Assembly (NCBI RefSeq): GCF_900114045.1
Contig: NZ_FORQ01000004.1
Span: forward strand, 164,709 to 228,708
Direction of reading: 5' to 3'
Length of the DNA: 64,000 nucleotides
Source of the DNA: Kaistella treverensis
GTDB taxonomy: Bacteria > Bacteroidota > Bacteroidia > Flavobacteriales > Weeksellaceae
The position numbers were made by a program, and so were the translations under genes. How positions within the stretch are numbered: the stretch's first letter is position 1; every line of letters starts with the position of its first letter. Below the pieces are notes generated by a model. It was not told the DNA's origin. It saw nothing but the letters and a program-made list of their open reading frames with translations, and did not search any database. Shown here piece after piece: positions 38,781-48,584 of the stretch.

Positions 38781-40019
38781 ATGAAAATATTTAAGTTTGG
38801 TGGCGCTTCGGTAAAAGATGCTGAAGGAGTAAAAAATGTGGCGGTGGTCTTGGGAACTCAGGGTTTTCAAAAATGTCTGGTTGTCGTTTCGGCGATGGGC
38901 AAAACCACAAACGCGCTTGAAAAAGTGGTAGAAGATTATTTCGCGAAACAGGATTACCAAAATAAGCTGGAAGAAATAAAGCAAAACCATCTTCAGATCG
39001 CAACAGCTCTTTTTGCCCCAAATCATCAGGTTTTTAACAGAATTAATGAATTTTTCGACGAAGCAACTTCTTTCCTACAGCGAAACAAATCTCCTCATTA
39101 CAACTTTGTATACGATCAGGTGGTGAGCTGTGGCGAAATGGTTTCATCGGTTATTTTAAGCGAATATTTGCAGGAAATAGGTTTCCCGAATTTCTGGTGT
39201 GATGCGCGCGAATATTTAAAAACCGACAGTAATTACCGTGAAGGAACGATAAACTGGGAGGAAACCGAAAAACGGATTAAAACTTTAAGCACCGAAGAAT
39301 GTTATGTGACTCAAGGTTTTATCGGTTCCGATGAAAACAGTTTTACAGTAACTCTTGGCCGAGAAGGCTCGGATTATTCGGCGGCAATTTTCGCTTATTG
39401 TTTGAACGCAGAAGCTTTAACGATTTGGAAAGACGTTCCGGGAGTGATGACAGGTGATCCGCGGAAATTTCAGAATGTTTCGTTGCTTGAAAATATTTCC
39501 TACGAAGAAGCGATTGAAATGGCATATTACGGCGCATCGGTAATTCACCCGAAAACTTTGCAGCCGCTGAAACAGAAAAATATTCCGTTTTATGTCAAAT
39601 CTTTTTTAGAGCCCACAAAAAAAGGTACAAAAGTCGGCGCAAATCTGGAAAAAAACAATCAGGAATCCTTTATTCTAAAGGAAAATCAGCATTTGCTGCG
39701 CATCGCGACCCGTGATTTTTCATTTATTGCTGAAGAACATTTAAGTCTGATTTTTTCCCTGCTTGCGAAGCATAAAATCAAGATTTCTCTCATGCAGAAT
39801 TCGGCAATTTCTCTGGATCTTTGCCTTGAAGATACCTATCACATGATCGATCTTTTGGTGAACGACCTGACCGAAGGTTTTCAAACTGAACTGGTGCGCA
39901 ACGTTTCATTATACACCATTCGAAATGCTAAAATAGAAGAAGCGCCGAAACTTTACCCGAACAAAAATATCTTGTTGGAGCAGGTTTCGCAGAAAATTTT
40001 GCAGGTCGTCATTAACTAA
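38781..40019 (+). CDS. lysC: aspartate kinase
   Basis: A 412-residue monofunctional aspartate kinase, the first step to lysine, threonine and methionine. The N-terminus MKIFKFGGASVKDAEGVKNV is the kinase start (KFGGAS), followed by SCGEMVSSVILSEYL, VTQGFIGSD, TLGREGSDYSAAIFAYCLNAE and WKDVPGVMTGDPRK. ACT-like regulatory segments cover about residues 300-412 (IKISLMQNSAISL). No homoserine dehydrogenase domain follows, unlike ThrA. The next gene starts six bases later. Confidence 0.92.
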   Translation: MKIFKFGGASVKDAEGVKNVAVVLGTQGFQKCLVVVSAMGKTTNALEKVVEDYFAKQDYQNKLEEIKQNHLQIATALFAPNHQVFNRINEFFDEATSFLQRNKSPHYNFVYDQVVSCGEMVSSVILSEYLQEIGFPNFWCDAREYLKTDSNYREGTINWEETEKRIKTLSTEECYVTQGFIGSDENSFTVTLGREGSDYSAAIFAYCLNAEALTIWKDVPGVMTGDPRKFQNVSLLENISYEEAIEMAYYGASVIHPKTLQPLKQKNIPFYVKSFLEPTKKGTKVGANLEKNNQESFILKENQHLLRIATRDFSFIAEEHLSLIFSLLAKHKIKISLMQNSAISLDLCLEDTYHMIDLLVNDLTEGFQTELVRNVSLYTIRNAKIEEAPKLYPNKNILLEQVSQKILQVVIN

Positions 40020-40025
40020 CCTTTT

Positions 40026-41864
40026 ATGAGTCTTATTTCGATAACAGATTTAATCAAAGCTTCCGGCCTTACAAAGCTCGGAATTTTAAGCAGTCCCATC
40101 GCGTCTGCCGTGATGCGAGTAGCCAAAATCGACGAAGTTAACCGCATGTACGACTTTTTGAAAGACAAAAAAGGAAAAGATTTTTTTGATTCTTTCGTAC
40201 GCTATCGGGAACTGAAATACATCGTTTTTGAAGAAGATCTGGCAAAAATCCCGAAAACCGGACCGTTTATTTTAGTTTCAAACCATCCGCTTGGCGGCAT
40301 TGATGGAATTTTGATGACTAAAATTTTAAGCGAAATCCGGCCGGATTTTAAAATCATGGGCAACTTCCTTCTGGAAAAAATCGAACCGATGAAACCGTAC
40401 GTTATTCCGGTAAATCCGTTCGAAAATCGCAAAGAGCTTCGCAACAGTTCCACCGGAATGCGCGAAACGCTGAAACATCTGGAAAACGGTGGCTGTATCG
40501 GAATTTTTCCGGCCGGCGAGGTTTCCAACAAAAACAACAAATTCAACGAAATCCGGGATAAAAAGTGGGAATTGCCCGCGTTAAAGCTGATTAAAATAGC
40601 GAAAGTTCCCGTAGTTCCGATGTATTTCCATGCCAAAAATAGCCGCCTTTTTTACCGATTGGCGAAACTTCATCCGGATTTGCAGACACTTTTGCTTCCG
40701 GCTGAAATGATGAATAAGCGCGAAAAACCCATCCGCATTCGCTTCGGAAAACTGGTTTCGGTAAAACTTTTAATGGACCACGATTCCGTGGAAGAAATGG
40801 GCGAATTTCTGCAGAAGAAAATTTATATGCTGAAATCCTATTACGAAAAACGGAAATCACTTGCCGAACGTTTGAATATTCCCAATTTAAAACTCAATTT
40901 TCCTATTCATAAAGAAGGGAATATAGTGCAGAATATCATTGATGAAACACCGCCGGAAAATATTTTAGAGGAAATAAAAGCCCTTCAAAAGGCAGAAAAA
41001 ATGCTTTTCCGTAACGGAAATTATGAGGTGTTTTTCGCGCAGTATGGTGAAATTCCGTCGATTATGCGGGAAATCGGCCGCCAGCGAGAACTTACTTTCC
41101 GACAAATAGGCGAGGGCAGCAATTTGCCTTTCGATTTGGATGAATATGATGAACATTATCACCATCTTTTCCTTTGGGACAGCGCGGCAGAAAAATTAGT
41201 CGGCGCTTATCGGATGGCACTGGGTGCTGAGGTGATGAAAAAATTCGGTTTAGATGGTTTTTATACCAGTTCACTTTTCGAATTCGATCCCGAATTGCAG
41301 CCGTTTTTCCGGAAAGTTATCGAAATGGGAAGAGCGTATATTTCCGCGGAATATCAACAGAAACCTTTGCCTCTTTTCCTTTTGTGGCGCGGTATTGTGC
41401 ACGTTTGTTTGCGGAATCCGGATCATAAGTTTCTGATGGGCGGTGTAAGTATTTCTGATAAATTTTCAGAATTTTCAAAATCATTGATGATTGAATTTAT
41501 GCGCTCGAATTATTACGATTCTGCCGTAGCGCAATATATTCACCCGAAACACGAATTTAAAGTTCATTTAAAGGAGCGAGATAAGCATCTTTTTTTCGAT
41601 GAAGTTGAGTCAGATTTGAATAAGCTCGACCGTATTATCGATGATTTGGAGCCGGAAATGCGTTTGCCGGTGCTTATTAAGAAATATATCAAGCAAAATG
41701 CAAAAGTTATTTCGTTTAATGTTGACCCGAGCTTTAACGACGCTATTGACGGCCTGATGTACATCCGCATCAGTGAATTGCCGGAAAGTACAATCAAGCC
41801 GGTTTTGGAAGAAATGAGTGAACATATCCGCCGCGAGGAAAATAAAGATCCTGATAATCAATAA
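40026..41864 (+). CDS. bifunctional acyltransferase, OlsF-like (PlsC-type plus GNAT/OlsB-type)
   Basis: A 612-residue two-domain lipid enzyme. Residues 70-260 are a PlsC-like O-acyltransferase (LVSNHPLGGIDG, IGIFPAGEVS, VPVVPMYFHAKNS). Residues 300-560 are an OlsB-like N-acyltransferase (RELTFRQIGEGSN, DEHYHHLFLWDSAAEKLVGAYRMALG, ELQPFFRKVIEMGRAYISAEYQ). In Flavobacterium and Serratia, OlsF with this build makes ornithine lipids; in Bacteroides related proteins make glycine lipids. The amino acid used here is unknown. It is the last chromosomal gene before tRNA-Phe and the acquired region. Confidence 0.88.
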   Translation: MSLISITDLIKASGLTKLGILSSPIASAVMRVAKIDEVNRMYDFLKDKKGKDFFDSFVRYRELKYIVFEEDLAKIPKTGPFILVSNHPLGGIDGILMTKILSEIRPDFKIMGNFLLEKIEPMKPYVIPVNPFENRKELRNSSTGMRETLKHLENGGCIGIFPAGEVSNKNNKFNEIRDKKWELPALKLIKIAKVPVVPMYFHAKNSRLFYRLAKLHPDLQTLLLPAEMMNKREKPIRIRFGKLVSVKLLMDHDSVEEMGEFLQKKIYMLKSYYEKRKSLAERLNIPNLKLNFPIHKEGNIVQNIIDETPPENILEEIKALQKAEKMLFRNGNYEVFFAQYGEIPSIMREIGRQRELTFRQIGEGSNLPFDLDEYDEHYHHLFLWDSAAEKLVGAYRMALGAEVMKKFGLDGFYTSSLFEFDPELQPFFRKVIEMGRAYISAEYQQKPLPLFLLWRGIVHVCLRNPDHKFLMGGVSISDKFSEFSKSLMIEFMRSNYYDSAVAQYIHPKHEFKVHLKERDKHLFFDEVESDLNKLDRIIDDLEPEMRLPVLIKKYIKQNAKVISFNVDPSFNDAIDGLMYIRISELPESTIKPVLEEMSEHIRREENKDPDNQ

Positions 41865-41898
41865 ACTTGGTGTTTCCGAGAAAAATATGCAAAAATCA

Positions 41899-41930
41899 TT
41901 TGTGTAGTATGTATAAAGATGCTATTTTTG
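41899..41930 (+). promoter_or_regulatory. promoter of tRNA-Phe
   Basis: TTTG at 41899-41902 and TATTTTTG at 41923-41930 with a 20-base spacer fit the Bacteroidota consensus; the tRNA starts 20 bases downstream. Confidence 0.75.
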
Positions 41931-41949
41931 CACCACTCAATTAACGGAA

Positions 41950-42022
41950 GGTCTCTTAGCTCAGTTGGTAGAGCAATGGATTGAAAATCCATGTGTCCCT
42001 GGTTCGATTCCTGGAGAGACCA
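41950..42022 (+). tRNA. tRNA-Phe (GAA)
   Basis: A complete 73-base cloverleaf: acceptor stem GGTCTCT/AGAGACC, D-arm GCTC-AGTTGGTA-GAGC, anticodon stem ATGGA/TCCAT with loop TTGAAAA (anticodon GAA), variable loop, and T-arm CCTGG-TTCGATT-CCTGG, then discriminator A. The CCA end is not encoded. It marks the left border of the acquired region; tRNA 3' ends are common integration sites, but I could not find a second copy of this end within the window. Confidence 0.98.
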
Positions 42023-42034
42023 CTTATAAATCAG

Positions 42035-42064
42035 TCACTTACAATTATGTAGGTGATTTTTTTT
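42035..42064 (+). terminator. terminator of tRNA-Phe
   Basis: TCACTTAC and GTAGGTGA pair (one G.T) around AATTAT, followed by eight T residues. Confidence 0.85.
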
Positions 42065-42262
42065 ATGTCTTTGCACGTTCCTTGCACGTTATTGAAAAAT
42101 TTTCACTCATTTTAGTGATTTTTAGGCAGAACATTTCTAAGTAAAGGTTTATTAATTTGCAGATTTTCAGGCGTAAGCCTGTATCTATTGTAGCTTCAAA
42201 AATATTTCTTCCACTAAAATTTCCGACTCTCGTATCGCACCATTGTTTACAACGGATAGGAA

Positions 42263-42723
42263 TCAGACTTTACAGAAGTTTTCTACCTCTTGAAATTTAT
42301 TGTTGGACATTCTAAGTTTCTCGAAATTCGAGGTGATAACGTAGATACAACCTGTTTGGTTGTTTTTGTAATTAAATGATTGTTTTTCTACTTTTCCAAG
42401 ATCGGTGGTGTTGGTTCCTTTAAGTTCAATCACTCCAACTACATTTTCATCGATGATGATCCCACCATCCGCTTTTTTGGTGTCTTTAATGTTCCGTAAT
42501 TCGGTAGTAAGATTGAAACCTACTGTTGGATTCAAAGTATATCCAAAATACTGACGAATAAATCTCTCAAAAAACCTTCCTGATACTGCTCTTCTTTTGA
42601 ATTCCTGATGTTTTCCTGCATCAGTGGATTGTGAAAGTGGTTTTGGAAGTGAACCCATTTTTCTTCTAATACTTTAGAGTCGGGCGTTTTTACATATTTC
42701 TTAATTATGGTTTTTTGGAACAT
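42263..42723 (-). pseudogene. remnant of a type IIG restriction-modification enzyme (Eco57I-like), N-terminal fragment with frameshift
   Basis: On the minus strand a first frame (42532-42723) reads HFHNPLMQENIRNSKEEQYQ and then EGFLRDLFV; a shift near 42545 leads into the second frame with FGYTLNPTVGFNLTTELRNI, KKADGGIIIDENVVGVIELK and FNYKNNQTGCIYVITSNFEK. Together they match the start of large fused methylase-nuclease proteins, whose PD-(D/E)xK site would be the ADGG..GVIELKG part. The family is around 1000 residues; only about 150 remain here before a stop, so the gene is dead. The 230 bases between it and the tRNA terminator contain nothing I can name. Confidence 0.7.
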
Positions 42724-42920
42724 GTTTTAATTTAGAAATCTAAAAGTAAGAAATTCGCTTGCGGTGTGCAAGAAAGTTAATAGATGCTTATTGTTTATGA
42801 ATCGTTATTCAATCTTTTAATTATTTAATACTGATAATCAGTAACATATAAATAATAATTAAAATTAGGACAAAAATAGTGGGTAATTATAAAAATATAT
42901 TTATAGCTTTGTACCATTAA

Positions 42921-43610
42921 ATGAAAGAAATGAAATTTGATCCATTGAAGACCTCTGAAGAGTTAGCGAACTTGGAAATTGATAATATACCCTTTTTTGC
43001 AGGTGCACGAAAGAAAACGCTAATGAAAGATGTGGTTTTGATTAAGAAATTTCAAAATCTTGAATTTAACGAATTTAAAAGCTCCAATGATTGGATAGAA
43101 CAACTTAAGGATGAACAAAAATCCTTACTTGGTGAGTTTAACGAGTATTATTTTGGCAAATGTAATATCGGTCTGTCGGTGGAAGAATTGTTTTCCAAGA
43201 TTCAGGATTACACATTGCGAATGACTAAATTAAAAATGATTTTTGAGCCAACTTACTACCATTCCATATATGAAAAGAAGGACAGTAAAATAAAATATGA
43301 CAAGGTTAAGATCGTCTGGATAGATAATAATTGGGTTAAGCACAAAAATATTACCCGATCTTACGGTCACACAGGTGAGGAAAGTTTTATACCAAGTGTT
43401 ATTAAATTCTTGATTGAGAATGAAAAGCTACGACATGTAAAGGAAGATAAAATAGTAATAGATAACAAAACTTACAAATTTGATGTGACGGTTGAAATAA
43501 ATCACGAGGATTGGGTTTTTGAGGTTAAAAGACGGCCCAAAGTGGAGTTTATAAAAGACATGGTGCGTTTTGATCTGTGGGAGATTTACAAGAAAGAATA
43601 TAAAATCTAA
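42921..43610 (+). CDS. hypothetical protein, possible nuclease-like C-terminus
   Basis: A 229-residue protein of no family that I recognise. The C-terminal third has KIVIDNKTYKFDVTVEINHE followed by DWVFEVKRRPKVEF, an Asp then E-x-K spacing that resembles the PD-(D/E)xK nuclease core, as in transposase TnsA-like or Card-type nucleases; this is only a pattern. The gene is AT-rich and stands alone, 97 bases before the next one, in the island between the restriction remnant and the recombinase. Confidence 0.6.
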   Translation: MKEMKFDPLKTSEELANLEIDNIPFFAGARKKTLMKDVVLIKKFQNLEFNEFKSSNDWIEQLKDEQKSLLGEFNEYYFGKCNIGLSVEELFSKIQDYTLRMTKLKMIFEPTYYHSIYEKKDSKIKYDKVKIVWIDNNWVKHKNITRSYGHTGEESFIPSVIKFLIENEKLRHVKEDKIVIDNKTYKFDVTVEINHEDWVFEVKRRPKVEFIKDMVRFDLWEIYKKEYKI

Positions 43611-43706
43611 AACAATAAGTTATTGGGGATTACCCCATTTTTTTTAACAAAGAATGCAGTTACCCAAAATAATAGTCCTAACTGAAAACAATTTAAATAT
43701 CATATT

Positions 43707-44138
43707 ATGTCAGAAAAATTTTTAAGAATGAATTTCTCCGAAAAATCGAGGAGCGAATTTAAAGGTGCTAATCTCTTAGACCCGAAATTTAACGCCTTTA
43801 TAATTGGGATTACGGACGAAAGAGTAGGCGTCTATAAAGAAGATGATCTTTTAAACTATTTCAGAACAGTGACGAGGGAGAAGTATTCAGTTGAAGTTGC
43901 AACAGGTGATATGCGCGAAGAGTATCTTGTACTGAAAACTTGGGATGTTTATCTCAAATTCCTAACAGATGTCGCAGAGGAAAAATTGGACTTTGCTCCG
44001 ATTGTTTTTCATGAAGACAAATTTCTTGCGGAATTTGACTTTTTAATAGAAGGAACTTGGTACTTGTATAAGCATGAGCCACGAGCGTTTCGGTATTACG
44101 ATCACCGCTTTCACAATATTGACCCATGTACTCGCTAA
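43707..44138 (+). CDS. hypothetical protein
   Basis: A 143-residue soluble protein, starting MSEKFLRMNFSEKSRSEFKG. It contains no signal peptide, membrane segment or known motif. It is rich in aromatic and charged residues and ends HEPRAFRYYDHRFHNIDPCT. It lies on the plus strand between another unknown gene and the excisionase-like gene, and may be cargo of the element. Confidence 0.6.
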   Translation: MSEKFLRMNFSEKSRSEFKGANLLDPKFNAFIIGITDERVGVYKEDDLLNYFRTVTREKYSVEVATGDMREEYLVLKTWDVYLKFLTDVAEEKLDFAPIVFHEDKFLAEFDFLIEGTWYLYKHEPRAFRYYDHRFHNIDPCTR

Positions 44139-44284
44139 CACAAATTTGGATTAAGGTTTTTCCGTGATAGGATAAACTTTGTCTCAATTCAAAAAATAAG
44201 TTGGATCCTTTGGCCAAACATAAACAAAGCTGTAAAATAGCTATGCAGCTTTGTTTTCAATAATTTCTAATTAAAAAAAGTAAT

Positions 44285-44500
44285 ATGAAAGAAAACAGAT
44301 ACATGGATATTACATCCCTATCGGAATACATTCCGCTAACCAAATCTGCCATATACAGTATGGTACGGAGAGATATGATCCCCTACAGTAAACTGGGGAC
44401 AAAAAAATTAGTATTTGATCGGTTGCAGATTGATGAGTGGGTTAAAAACGGTAATAGCAAGCAACAATTAGATAATGTCCCCAAATTTTTAAATTTTTAA
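44285..44500 (+). CDS. excisionase-like helix-turn-helix protein
   Basis: A 71-residue DNA-binding protein of the HTH_17/excisionase type: YMDITSLSEYIPLTKSAIYS, MVRRDMIPYSKLGTKKLVF and RLQIDEWVKNG give the winged helix-turn-helix with its short wing. One base separates its stop from the recombinase start, so it probably controls the direction of recombination as Xis, or regulates the operon. It carries no other domain. Confidence 0.82.
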   Translation: MKENRYMDITSLSEYIPLTKSAIYSMVRRDMIPYSKLGTKKLVFDRLQIDEWVKNGNSKQQLDNVPKFLNF

Positions 44501-44501
44501 T

Positions 44502-45713
44502 ATGGCAACATGCAGACTTGTACTCGACAAACGGTCGATAGATAAAAACGGAAAATATTATCTCTCTGTTGTAGTGAACTCAGGAAAACACAAATGTTTT
44601 CTGAACCTGAGTAAAATGACCTTAGATAAATACCATATTATTTTTACTAAGAAGTCATCTAAATTGGAATTTATCGAATTCAGGAAAAAATGTCAGGACT
44701 ACGTGTACCGAGCGGAACAAATTATGAAAGACATGGTGGTTTTCGACCGTCCGAAGCTCCGCGAGTTATTTTATAAAGAAAAGATTGCCGAAACAAATAA
44801 ATCTTTGAAGATTGAAGATATGTTCGAAGGATATATCAAAGCTAAACCGCAATTATCTATTAGAACAATTGCTAAAATGAGGCAGTCGAAGAATGCGCTA
44901 ATTCGGGAGAATAAGGAAATAATGGTAGATGAAGTTGACAAAGCTTTCTTGGAATCCTTTGAACGCGAAAAATTGAGAGAGGGAAGAAAAATTTCTTATA
45001 TAAATGGAATATTTCGAGATCTCAGATCGAGCATAAATTACTATACTAAAACTGTTAAATTGATTCCAAGCTCATATAAATACCCATTTGCACATGATGG
45101 CTATAAGATTTGCGACCATTTTCCTAAGAAGGAGGTTCTCGGTTCAGATGATATTAAACGTTTTATTAATGATCCTTATCTTCAAAATTTAAATGAGGAG
45201 TATGCGCATAATATTTGGGTACTGCTTTACTTGTGCAACGGAATTAATTTCGCGGATCTGTTCCGTCTGCGTTGGGATCAGAAAAAAGGTAATTGCTTTG
45301 TTTTTTTTCGAAAGAAGACTGAAAATACAAGGAAAAATCACAAACAGGAAATCGTGGTTCCTATTACGGATCGGTTGCAGAAATTATTGGATAAAGTTAG
45401 TGATCCAAAGAGTCCGTATGTGTTGGGTAAGTTAAAGGAAGGTTATACGGAACAGCAGTATGAAAACAAACTCCATAAATATCGGGGAAAAATTAATAAA
45501 AACTTGAAATTAATTTCAAACCGACTAAACTTACCAATTGTAATGAATACAGCATCTGCAAGGGATTGTTATGCTACTGTGCTAAAAAGGAGTGGAGTTT
45601 CAACTGATGTGATCTCAGAAATGTTGGCCCACTCAAGTACCACCGTAACAAAACATTATTTGGCTTCCATTGACATGGAAACTGTATTTGACGTTAATAA
45701 AAATTTAATTTGA
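44502..45713 (+). CDS. tyrosine recombinase/integrase of the Bacteroidota mobile-element type
   Basis: A 403-residue site-specific recombinase. Residues 1-95 are an arm-binding domain (RLVLDKRSIDKNGKYYLSVV), 100-200 the SAM-like core-binding domain, and 210-403 the catalytic domain. Visible catalytic parts are TASARDCYATVLKRSG (Arg), EMLAHSSTTVTKHYLAS (His and nucleophile Tyr). The first arginine box reads NGINFADLFRLRW, where the usual Arg is Asn, as in IntDOT-type enzymes that also lack it; and HxxR is reduced to SARD. It is probably the integrase of the tRNA-linked element. It lacks IntI features, so I do not assign it to the cassette array. Confidence 0.88.
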   Translation: MATCRLVLDKRSIDKNGKYYLSVVVNSGKHKCFLNLSKMTLDKYHIIFTKKSSKLEFIEFRKKCQDYVYRAEQIMKDMVVFDRPKLRELFYKEKIAETNKSLKIEDMFEGYIKAKPQLSIRTIAKMRQSKNALIRENKEIMVDEVDKAFLESFEREKLREGRKISYINGIFRDLRSSINYYTKTVKLIPSSYKYPFAHDGYKICDHFPKKEVLGSDDIKRFINDPYLQNLNEEYAHNIWVLLYLCNGINFADLFRLRWDQKKGNCFVFFRKKTENTRKNHKQEIVVPITDRLQKLLDKVSDPKSPYVLGKLKEGYTEQQYENKLHKYRGKINKNLKLISNRLNLPIVMNTASARDCYATVLKRSGVSTDVISEMLAHSSTTVTKHYLASIDMETVFDVNKNLI

Positions 45714-45903
45714 CATAGGACGTAATATTCCCAATATATTGCTTGGGATGAGTCTCTAAGGCAGTGGATAAACTGCATTTTGTAAATGCTAAAAAAGTCA
45801 CCGTTTCAGGTGCAATACTAACAGACAATTTAACGAAAATTTTAATTCACAAAAACATGTGAACGCATTCGTTATGCAAAAAATCTAAACAAACCGTAAA
45901 ATT

Positions 45904-48321
45904 ATGGAAGAAAGAAAATACAGGTATTCAATTACCACATTACCATTTAATGAAAAATTGGAAAAAAAACGATTCGGAAGGATTAAGAAAGCGATATCTA
46001 ACACCGAATCTTCAATAAAGGAGTTTAGCAAATTAATTGAGAGACCAAATCCTCATGTATGGAGTGGAGGAGTATTCAAGGATAATTGGCCAAGCAATGA
46101 AAATTGGTTAGGTTCAAACATGATCGGCTTGGATTTCGATACTGGAGAGCAAACTATTGAGGAGATATATGAAATATTCAAGGAGTTCGGTATTACACCT
46201 ACTTTGTATTACTTTACTTTTAGTGATACTCCTGGTCTTAGAAAGTTCAGAATAGTTTTATTCTTTGATGAAATGATTAATGATATTAAAATTTATGGCA
46301 AGATTATGAATTCAACTGAAAAAATTTTAAAAATTGATACGAATTGTAAGGATCCTGCTCGGGTCTTCTATGGTGGGGATGGTGTTACTATAACAAATCC
46401 CAAACCTATCCCTCTCCAACAATTTATAGATTTTTTAAATATTAATATTACGGCCCGAGACAATAACAATACTCGTTCTATTATTGGATATAGTCCAAAT
46501 ACTGCTAATTTACCACAGTCCCTATTCTATTATAATAAGGACTACCCTTTTTTAGCACAAATTGATGTTGAAGGTAATCCATCCTCTTCTACTTCATTAG
46601 TGGGGAGGACAAAAATCGATTTGGAAGCAGGAAGAGATAAAGTTAAGATTTGGGATGAGTTTCTCAATGGTGAATGGTTGTATCATGATCAACTTTTTCC
46701 CTTAGCAACTAACTTACAATATATAGAAGGAGGTTTTAAGATGATGAAAAATACAATGGAACATTTTAATAGTATCGGAAAAACAAGTTATACAGAAAAT
46801 AATTTTGCAATACTACCGTACGTCAAGAAGCGAAGATATTATCCCGTTCCTATACATAAATTTTCCCCATATCCAGAAGATGCAGACCATTACGACTTTA
46901 TATCGGCTCTTACCAACAAAAGGGGACATATAACAGTACTTAAACAAAAGAATAAAATAACATTACAAGATGCTTCAGAAAAATTTAAAGAAAAGTTTGA
47001 TGACGTAATAATGGAGGAGGAGATTAATAAAACACATTTGATATTAGTTCCAACTGCTATGGGAAAGACGGAATATATTACTAACGTTGAAAAGTCAGTT
47101 ATTGCACTCCCAACGCATGATTTGAAAAATGAACTTAAGGAAAGAATTAAAACAGATTTTACATTCAGTCCTGATTCAATGGAATTTGAAGGACAAAATT
47201 TGCAGAAGAAATTGAAGGACTACTACAAAAAGGGTTTGGCTACTAAAGCTATGAAGTTGATACATCTTGTGGCAGAGGGGAAGCATCAAGCAGATGCTGG
47301 TGATAAAATATCTGCGGCTGTATATTTATATCAATTAGATAAGAGTAATAATATTAATGTTTCGCTACTTACTACCCATAAGCGTATAGTAAATTCCGAT
47401 TTTAATCATTCAACAGTAATATTTGATGAAGACCCGTTAACAAATTTGGTGGAGATTCAGAAGACTTCAATTAGAGATCTTTCATCGTTAATCCAGCTGC
47501 ATGATCCCATTAAAAGCGTAGTTGAGCATCTCAAACAGGTTGGTAACGGTATTTATTGTCGATCTTCTTATATAATAGACATTGATGATTTAGCGGATAA
47601 TGGTGATTCCATGACTGGTATACAATCCAATGTAATAGATTTTTTTAGGTGTAGCTTTTTCATATTGGAAAATGAGCAGATCCATTATATTGTAAAAAGA
47701 GGACTTCCCACGGGAAAGAAAAATATTATATTATCTGCAACTCTTTCACCATACATTTATGAGAAGTTATACCCTGAATTAAACTTTGAAATTTTTAATA
47801 TCAGTAACGTGGAGCAGGTAGGAAAGGTAATACAGTATACGGGTAGATCATGTTCAAGAAGTGGTCTGGAGAAATATGGGGATGAAATCAGTAAGGAGAT
47901 CGGTGACAAAATAACTATTACATTTAAAGGATATAAAGACAAATTTATAAACGCGGATGAACAAGCATATTTTGGTAATTGCTCAGGTTATAATCATCTC
48001 AGAGGTAAGAACGTTGTTGTTGTTGGTACACCACACCGATCAAATATTGTGTACTTTCTTCTTGCAAAATTGATGAATGTGGATTTTGATATAATGAATT
48101 CTCCTATGAGTTTCCAGAAAGTCAGATACAATGACTACGAGTTTATGTTCAACTCTTTTGAAAATAAAGATCTTCAAAAGATTCAACTTTCATTAATTGA
48201 ATCAGATCTAATCCAGGCTGTTGGAAGAGCACGAAGTTTACGTGAAAATTGTATAGTGGAATTGTATTCGAATTTCCCCTTGGATGTTACAACAGAATTC
48301 CACATAAAAAAGCCTATTTAA
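45904..48321 (+). CDS. primase-helicase fusion protein of the mobile element
   Basis: An 805-residue protein that seems to join two replication domains. Residues 1-200 resemble the archaeo-eukaryotic primase/RepB-like fold (MIGLDFDTGEQTIEE with the Asp pair, TLYYFTFSDTPGLRKFRIVL). Residues 370-800 look like a superfamily 2 helicase: LILVPTAMGKTEYI (Walker A variant), STVIFDEDPL (Walker B), IILSATLSP (motif III) and LIQAVGRARSLRENC (motif VI). It would let the element replicate or initiate by itself after excision. A hairpin terminator follows. The domain names are my reading of motifs. Confidence 0.7.
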   Translation: MEERKYRYSITTLPFNEKLEKKRFGRIKKAISNTESSIKEFSKLIERPNPHVWSGGVFKDNWPSNENWLGSNMIGLDFDTGEQTIEEIYEIFKEFGITPTLYYFTFSDTPGLRKFRIVLFFDEMINDIKIYGKIMNSTEKILKIDTNCKDPARVFYGGDGVTITNPKPIPLQQFIDFLNINITARDNNNTRSIIGYSPNTANLPQSLFYYNKDYPFLAQIDVEGNPSSSTSLVGRTKIDLEAGRDKVKIWDEFLNGEWLYHDQLFPLATNLQYIEGGFKMMKNTMEHFNSIGKTSYTENNFAILPYVKKRRYYPVPIHKFSPYPEDADHYDFISALTNKRGHITVLKQKNKITLQDASEKFKEKFDDVIMEEEINKTHLILVPTAMGKTEYITNVEKSVIALPTHDLKNELKERIKTDFTFSPDSMEFEGQNLQKKLKDYYKKGLATKAMKLIHLVAEGKHQADAGDKISAAVYLYQLDKSNNINVSLLTTHKRIVNSDFNHSTVIFDEDPLTNLVEIQKTSIRDLSSLIQLHDPIKSVVEHLKQVGNGIYCRSSYIIDIDDLADNGDSMTGIQSNVIDFFRCSFFILENEQIHYIVKRGLPTGKKNIILSATLSPYIYEKLYPELNFEIFNISNVEQVGKVIQYTGRSCSRSGLEKYGDEISKEIGDKITITFKGYKDKFINADEQAYFGNCSGYNHLRGKNVVVVGTPHRSNIVYFLLAKLMNVDFDIMNSPMSFQKVRYNDYEFMFNSFENKDLQKIQLSLIESDLIQAVGRARSLRENCIVELYSNFPLDVTTEFHIKKPI

Positions 48322-48340
48322 CCACATTACGCTTAAATTT

Positions 48341-48366
48341 AAGACACCATTCGGGTGTCTTTTTTG
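48341..48366 (+). terminator. terminator of the primase-helicase gene
   Basis: AAGACACC and GGGTGTCTT pair around ATTC, followed by six T residues. Confidence 0.9.
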
Positions 48367-48584
48367 TCGTAAAGGTCGATTCCGAAAATCATACCATCAC
48401 ACTCCATTGAAAATTAAACAAATGTTTAATAATAAGGGTTATGAAAGGAACATTATGAGATGGGAAATTTGTTTGGCCGAAAGAACATCGATCTGAACGT
48501 GTAATAAGAAGGTTTTTTGGCTGTTTTCCTGGGACCGTAATTTATGTTGTTTGGCTTTTTGCAAAAAATGGAAGTTTTGCTTCC

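Noticed and set aside
41950..42022. A second copy of the tRNA-Phe 3' end as the island's right border
   Set aside because: I looked for TTCGATTCCTGGAGAGACCA further right and did not find it; the border may be outside the window.
44502..45713. This tyrosine recombinase as the integron integrase IntI
   Set aside because: It has the 400-residue arm-binding build of Bacteroidota element integrases, lacks the IntI-specific insert and is 5 kb from the first cassette, next to an excisionase-like gene.
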